Positions 24,633 to 28,398 of a stretch of DNA of 28,398 bases are shown here, piece after piece. This DNA is from Planctomycetota bacterium (GTDB taxonomy: Bacteria; Planctomycetota; Phycisphaerae; WQYP01). A model generated the notes under the pieces. That model worked only from the letters and a program-made list of their open reading frames with translations, ran no database searches and was not told where the DNA came from. The translations under genes and the position numbers were made by a program. The DNA lies in contig JAJZGH010000022.1 in the NCBI GenBank assembly GCA_021798635.1, positions 1 through 28,398 on the forward strand, in the 5' to 3' direction. The number at the start of each line of letters is the position of its first letter. The stretch's first letter is position 1.

Positions 24633-25190
24633 GATATTCTCCGCGTAAAAGCTCATCGGGTCCGGCTTTCAGTACCAACGACCGAATAACCACCTGACGC
24701 GTTGTAAAATACTAACTCATCCGGCCGCCAGGCCGTGTGTAATTTTGTCAGATATTGGGAAGATGGAAGAGAGGTCATGGCCGTTGCGGCCGTCTGTAAT
24801 TTTCAGAAGTCTCAAAATCACCCATTCCATAGTATCATGATTCACCGGTTTTTCCGGAAATCGACTCATGGATTTTTCAATTCAGCACGTCCTGATCGGC
24901 ACGCAGCAAACTGACTGGGATATTAAAACCGTGAAAACCCCTTATTTTCCATCGCGACCAACGCCTGGCAACTATGCACACCGGTACCTCGCGAGGCAAC
25001 AGATACCCATCAGCATACACCGATGGTAAGACAAACTATATGCGAATTTGCCCGGTACTGCAACCCCTCAGCAGCAGCGAATCCGCAAACCCGTAACGTC
25101 CCCGGCGCAACCCGTTGAAACGTGAGTCGGCGGACAGATGGCCACCGCAGAAGTGTCCCGCCGCGGCAAAAGTGGGACTGTCCGACCGAT
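24633..25190. other. 558-base stretch upstream of tig; no firm gene
   Basis: It holds a weak 53-codon frame (24868-25029, plus) described separately. A small inverted repeat GTCCC (25155-25159)/GGGAC (25174-25178) with a GCCGCGGC palindrome in the loop lies near the small-RNA terminator. I see no tRNA, no clear tig promoter and no T-tailed terminator here. Confidence 0.35.
24868..25029 (+). CDS. Possible 53-residue ORF, unknown
   Basis: ATG 24868 to TAA 25027-25029 reads a 53-residue protein beginning MDFSIQHVLIGTQQTDW. A GGAAA lies about 7 bases upstream. It has no signal, membrane segment or motif I know. Base composition is ordinary. It may be a chance frame or a gene remnant. Confidence 0.15.
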   Translation: MDFSIQHVLIGTQQTDWDIKTVKTPYFPSRPTPGNYAHRYLARQQIPISIHRW

Positions 25191-25228
25191 AAAAAAAGTA
25201 GGCGAGCGCCATAGGGAGGCTCGCCTAC
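25191..25228 (-). terminator. Strong intrinsic terminator, minus strand
   Basis: A perfect 10-bp stem GTAGGCGAGC/GCTCGCCTAC (25219-25228 and 25198-25207) has an 11-base loop and is followed by seven Ts (25191-25197 read on the minus strand). No protein-coding gene on that strand lies within the upstream 300 bases, which is why I infer a small RNA. Confidence 0.85.
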
Positions 25229-25309
25229 CGGAGGGGAGAGAAGGCAAGGTAAAATCTCAGTCTGGCGCGAAGAAACTTAAATTAGGAATTGTCTCTCTCG
25301 CACTGCTGC
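25191..25309 (-). ncRNA. Predicted small RNA of about 119 nt, minus strand
   Basis: A promoter (25315-25343) and a strong intrinsic terminator (25191-25228) bound a transcript of about 119 nt with no ORF. The 5' part folds as a 10-bp hairpin with one bulged base: GCGA + AGAGAC against GTTTCT + TCGC (25267-25301, loop of 14). The centre is single-stranded and ends in the pyrimidine run TTCTCTCCCCTCC (25242 down to 25230), complementary to Shine-Dalgarno sequences such as GGAGG. The terminator loop also carries CTCCC. This layout, with C-rich exposed segments between two hairpins, recalls trans-acting regulators. I recognise no known family (not 6S, not SRP RNA). It is independent of cmk on the other strand. 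Confidence 0.45.
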
Positions 25310-25314
25310 TTTAA

Positions 25315-25343
25315 ACTATAATCCCGATTGGCCGGAGTTGCAA
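25315..25343 (-). promoter_or_regulatory. Promoter for the predicted small RNA
   Basis: TTGCAA (25338-25343), a 17-base spacer and TATAGT (25315-25320) lie on the minus strand, putting the transcript start near 25309. The TATA segment is partly shared with a plus-strand TATAAT (25317-25322) that has no good -35 partner. Confidence 0.45.
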
Positions 25344-25544
25344 GATTTTTGATTTTTTCTTTTTCCCTCAGAACACCACGGTTGGTTAGGACACCCCGTT
25401 TGCCCCAACCGATGGGGGCGGATACGCTGAAGCTTATGGAAGGGCCGCTTTTGCGGCGTCGGCGGAATTGACTTCGCGGTGGCAACTTCGTTCCACCCCG
25501 TTGCCTTGAATATCGGCCGGATATTGACGCAGGAGTTGGCAAAA

Positions 25545-26219
25545 TTGATTATCACCATCGATGGACCGGCCGGGTCTGGAAAATCCGCAGTCGCCGGGCA
25601 ATTGGCTCAACGCCTGAATGTTCCGCATCTGGACACCGGTGCAATGTATCGGGCTGTCGCGCTCAAGGCCTTACAAGAAGGGATTACCGCGGAAAATCCG
25701 GACCAGAAACGCCTCGGGGAATTGGCCGTCACTATTGATCTGGCCTTTGACTGGAGCAACCGCCCCGCGAAAGTTCTTTTGGACGGACACGATGTTTCCC
25801 AAGATATTCGCAAGCCTGAAGTTACCGCAATCGTGTATTTAGCGGCCGATAACACAGTGGTTCGCGCGGAACTGGTCCGCCGGCAGCGGGAAATTGCCGC
25901 TCAGGCCAATGGCTTAGTTACGGAAGGCCGCGATCAGGGAACACTGGTTTTTCCGGACGCGGATTACAAATTTTATCTTGATGCGGATATAAAAGAGCGT
26001 ACCCGCCGACGCCTGACGGAACTGACGCGGAAGGGAATCGTGGCTGATTTTCCAACTTTGCTGGCCCAGATGCACGCCCGCGATCAGCAGGATATCAATC
26101 GGGGCGTTGGAGCTTTAAAATTGGCCCAAGGTGCCATTGTATTAGATACCACCACCTTGACCCTGCCGCAGGTTGTTGATGCAATGGTAAAAATAATAGG
26201 AAGCCCGCGCCATGGATGA
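25545..26219 (+). CDS. cmk: Cytidylate kinase
   Basis: It phosphorylates CMP and dCMP with ATP in the cytoplasm. The P-loop 'IDGPAGSGKS' starts 5 residues in. 'HLDTGAMYRAVAL' and 'VTEGRDQGTLVFPDADYKFYLDA' are the CMP-binding and nucleotide-binding marks, and 'RTRRR' lies in the lid. I take TTG 25545 as start because AGGAG is 9 bases upstream and the domain begins at once, giving 224 residues, the family norm. A GTG at 25479 would add 22 residues not found in the family. The stop overlaps the plsC start (ATGGATGA), so the two are probably co-translated. Confidence 0.93.
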   Translation: MIITIDGPAGSGKSAVAGQLAQRLNVPHLDTGAMYRAVALKALQEGITAENPDQKRLGELAVTIDLAFDWSNRPAKVLLDGHDVSQDIRKPEVTAIVYLAADNTVVRAELVRRQREIAAQANGLVTEGRDQGTLVFPDADYKFYLDADIKERTRRRLTELTRKGIVADFPTLLAQMHARDQQDINRGVGALKLAQGAIVLDTTTLTLPQVVDAMVKIIGSPRHG

Positions 26220-27051
26220 TACCCCCCTGCCATCTCCACCGCCAAGCCAGCCGGCTGCCCCATCGGTCCCCACCGATTCTGCCGCCACCGCCCGGCAACC
26301 CACCGGCCAGCCGCGCGTGCAATACGTTTACCGTGGCGAAGGCAGCGGCTGGTTGCAGGTGTTTTTATGGACGCTGGGCAAAGTCTTTTTACAGTTTTTC
26401 AGCGTGTTGTGTTTTCATGTACGGGTGGCCGGGCGGGAAAATGTCCCCGCCAAAGGCGGTGCCCTGCTGGTGACCAATCATCAAAGTATGCTGGATCCAT
26501 GGATGATTGGCATTGCGCTTCACCGGCAAATCCATTTCATGGCGCGTGAAAGTCTGTTTAAGGGGGGCTTGGGACAATATGCGTTGGAAACCACCAACAC
26601 GTTTCCCATCCGGCGGGGCCGCGCGGATTCCACTGCCGTGCGCGAAGCCATTCGACGCCTGAATTGCGGCTATTTAGTGAACTTATTTCCCGAAGCCACG
26701 CGCAGTTCCGACGGCACGATCGGTCCGATAGCCGCCGGTGTAGCGATTATTGTGCACCGGGCCAAGGTGCCGGTAGTTCCCATTGTCATAGATGGTGCCT
26801 TTGAAGCCTGGCCGCGTGATCGCAAGTTTTTCCGCTATTCCGGCATCCGCATTCGCTACGGCAAGCCTATTGCCTATGAAGAACTTGCAAATTTATCCGC
26901 GGATGAAATATCGGTCCGCATCCGCCGGGAAATGGTGGAATTACAAAAGAAGCTCAATTCCCCCCACGCCGCCGCGTCCGAAGCCAGATTTGAAGCCGAT
27001 CTGCTCGCCGGAAAAAAGAGGCTGGTGGTGTCGGATGAGTTATCCGGCTAA
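26212..27051 (+). CDS. plsC: 1-acyl-sn-glycerol-3-phosphate acyltransferase
   Basis: It adds the second acyl chain to lysophosphatidate in phospholipid synthesis at the inner membrane. The acyltransferase motif is 'NHQSMLDPW' (NHx4D) at about residues 85-93. 'FPIRRGRAD' and 'LFPEATRSSDG' (family FPEGTRS, with Ala for Gly) are the next blocks. A hydrophobic segment 'FLQFFSVLCFHVRVAG' near residue 58-73 may attach it to the membrane. The first 45 residues are Pro/Ser/Ala-rich and look disordered. The start overlaps cmk by 8 bases. Length (279) is within the family range when the N-terminal tail is removed. Confidence 0.9.
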   Translation: MDDTPLPSPPPSQPAAPSVPTDSAATARQPTGQPRVQYVYRGEGSGWLQVFLWTLGKVFLQFFSVLCFHVRVAGRENVPAKGGALLVTNHQSMLDPWMIGIALHRQIHFMARESLFKGGLGQYALETTNTFPIRRGRADSTAVREAIRRLNCGYLVNLFPEATRSSDGTIGPIAAGVAIIVHRAKVPVVPIVIDGAFEAWPRDRKFFRYSGIRIRYGKPIAYEELANLSADEISVRIRREMVELQKKLNSPHAAASEARFEADLLAGKKRLVVSDELSG

Positions 27052-27066
27052 AAAACATGTCGCAGG

Positions 27067-27085
27067 CGCCGGGGTCATGCCGGCG
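27067..27085. terminator. GC hairpin between convergent plsC and GH127
   Basis: CGCCGG (27067-27072) and CCGGCG (27080-27085) form a perfect 6-bp stem over the GH127 stop codon, in a gap of only 23 bases between converging genes. On the minus strand TTTTTT follows about 14 bases later. That is too far for a classic terminator but it may still act as one. Confidence 0.35.
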
Positions 27086-28398
27086 AATACAGTTCAATTT
27101 GGCTGATCTGCGCTGCGTTAGGGTGCAACGGGTCGGCGGAATCGCGGATGATCAGGCGGAAGGTATCGGCGGTGACGGGCGGAATATCCGCAGTGTAATT
27201 CCGCCAGCCCTGATAATTGGTAATGTCAAATACCACTTGATCCTTGCCATTCAATGACACAATGCCCTGAAAGCTGGTTGGATGACCCAGCGGGTCGGCA
27301 AATTCGATGACCACCCTACCAATCGTTTGGTCATGCGGCAGTTTCACCTGCAGCCAATGCGGGTGTGGCGTGTCGGCAGAACGCCAGCGATTGGCGGCGA
27401 AATTCGCCGGGGTGGCAATAACGCCATCAATTACTTTGGCGGTGCAGCCGGACTCAGATAGTAATTCACTGTCGGAAGTTGCAACCGCACCTTTGCTCGC
27501 CAACGCCAGATCATCCCCGCCGACTTTTTCGGTAGGATAGGATGCTGGGGTTTTCAGCACGGGAAAGCAGGTAAACAATTCCTCATCAATTTCAAAGTAT
27601 GGAACATATTGATACTGCGGAACACCATCAATGCTGAAGTGCAGCGGTTTTCCGGGAACAGGCCGCAGGCGGTGGATAATTTCTTCCGCCGTTACCGGTA
27701 AGGTGACGGGCCAAACGACTCCGCCGGGATTCCATGCGATGCCAATGTTAAGGCTGTGGGCTGCGGCTCTCTGGTGGGGTGTCGGCGCAACAGGCGGCTG
27801 GCCGACACGATCCGCAACGTCCGCCGCCACGACGGCCAGTAGAATCGGGCCGTATTCAAGGCCATAACGCAGACCGCCCGGCATTTGATCCACACCCGTA
27901 TACAGCGTGCGTCGGGGATGCATGGGCAAAGTGAAGGTGACGGTATCGCCTTCCGACCAGATACGGTCCAGCAGCAAGTACGTGCCCGGCGTGCCCGTAC
28001 CGGCGACGGCTCCATTGACATGGATTGGCACATTGGCAGCCGCCCATGTCGGAATACGCACGCGGATATTGGCACGCGTGGGGACGGGTGCTGACAGCCG
28101 CAATTTTACATCCGATTGAGAGGGAAACTGTGTGGTCATTTCCAACTTCAGTGATTGCCTCGCTTGCCGCCAGTAAATGGAAGCATTGGCAAACAGATTT
28201 ACGTACAAGCCGTCTTTGGCCACCGAATAAATATATTCCGCCAGCGATCCCAGTTGTCGCGTGCCCTGCCCTTCGCAACAGGTGTTGATGGCGGTGGGTA
28301 ATTCTTTTTTTCCGTTGAGAGCGGCATGATAACGAATTCCCATCGAACCAGCCTGATTGGCAATCAGCACGTTGTAAATGGACTTCTCAATTTCGTTG
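27075..28398 (-). CDS. GH127/DUF1680 beta-L-arabinofuranosidase-like enzyme, C-terminal 440 residues
   Basis: The gene enters from the right edge; its N terminus is missing. Near the edge 'EIEKSIYNVLIANQ' leads to 'NTCCEGQGTR' (28260-28286). This is the paired-Cys motif of GH127, whose first Cys acts as nucleophile and which helps bind zinc in the characterised Bifidobacterium arabinofuranosidase. A beta-sandwich follows ('LSAPVPTRANIRVRIPTWA', 'EGDTVTFTLPMHPR', 'GLEYGPILLAV'). The last 140 residues ('GAVATSDSELLSESGCTAKVIDG ... QISQIELYSPA') form a discoidin (F5/8 type C)-like carbohydrate-binding domain. The frame continues past 28370 into the edge; the apparent start there is an internal Val. 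It converges closely on plsC. Confidence 0.85.
   Translation of the reverse strand, partial: NEIEKSIYNVLIANQAGSMGIRYHAALNGKKELPTAINTCCEGQGTRQLGSLAEYIYSVAKDGLYVNLFANASIYWRQARQSLKLEMTTQFPSQSDVKLRLSAPVPTRANIRVRIPTWAAANVPIHVNGAVAGTGTPGTYLLLDRIWSEGDTVTFTLPMHPRRTLYTGVDQMPGGLRYGLEYGPILLAVVAADVADRVGQPPVAPTPHQRAAAHSLNIGIAWNPGGVVWPVTLPVTAEEIIHRLRPVPGKPLHFSIDGVPQYQYVPYFEIDEELFTCFPVLKTPASYPTEKVGGDDLALASKGAVATSDSELLSESGCTAKVIDGVIATPANFAANRWRSADTPHPHWLQVKLPHDQTIGRVVIEFADPLGHPTSFQGIVSLNGKDQVVFDITNYQGWRNYTADIPPVTADTFRLIIRDSADPLHPNAAQISQIELYSPA

Noticed and set aside
25317..25322. Plus-strand TATAAT as a cmk promoter
   Set aside because: No acceptable -35 box at 16-18 bases; it overlaps the better minus-strand promoter. 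Not excluded, but not supported.
25479..25544. N-terminal 22-residue extension of cytidylate kinase
   Set aside because: The family starts right at the P-loop strand and a good AGGAG site serves the TTG at 25545.

Overview
The window looks like a chromosomal piece of a Gram-negative, polysaccharide-degrading bacterium, most likely a member of the Planctomycetota (class Phycisphaerae is my best guess). This rests on gene content: exported GH78, GH5 and GH127 enzymes, a Tat-exported sulfatase, an outer-membrane autotransporter with strand repeats, a sorbosone-dehydrogenase-like protein, and a methyltransferase-glycosyltransferase fusion, all mixed with housekeeping genes. The taxonomy is inference; no rRNA or tRNA gene is visible.

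Left part (1-5215, all minus strand): a polysaccharide-degradation cluster transcribed as GH5-like hydrolase, then S1-type sulfatase, then GH78 alpha-L-rhamnosidase, which runs off the left edge. All three carry export signals. Together they suggest attack on a sulfated, rhamnose-containing glycan. Next (5776-9324, minus) comes the most unusual protein: a secreted two-lobed pepsin/retropepsin-like aspartic protease fused to about 24 ankyrin repeats.

Middle part: a UDP-glucuronate decarboxylase (plus, 9568-10554) converges on a minus-strand run glyA, class I glutamine amidotransferase, dut. Upstream lies a 1015-residue autotransporter (13300-16347), divergent from a periplasmic TPR/coiled-coil protein (16585-17979). 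Their promoters sit back to back. The TPR gene overlaps tail-to-tail with a YlbF-family gene.

Right part (minus): trigger factor, methyltransferase-GT2 fusion, sorbosone-dehydrogenase-like protein, trpB and a small lipoprotein all read the same way. A 0.9-kb intergenic region upstream of tig holds a strong minus-strand terminator preceded by a good promoter, which together predict an undescribed small RNA of about 119 nt. On the plus strand, cmk and plsC overlap by 8 nt. A GH127/DUF1680 enzyme with a C-terminal discoidin-like domain enters from the right edge.

The ORF shadows on opposite strands are not genes. The main points for follow-up are the protease-ankyrin fusion and its two-repeat duplication pattern, the predicted small RNA with C-rich single-stranded segments, the hairpin just ahead of the GH78 start, and the small leader ORF coupled to glyA.
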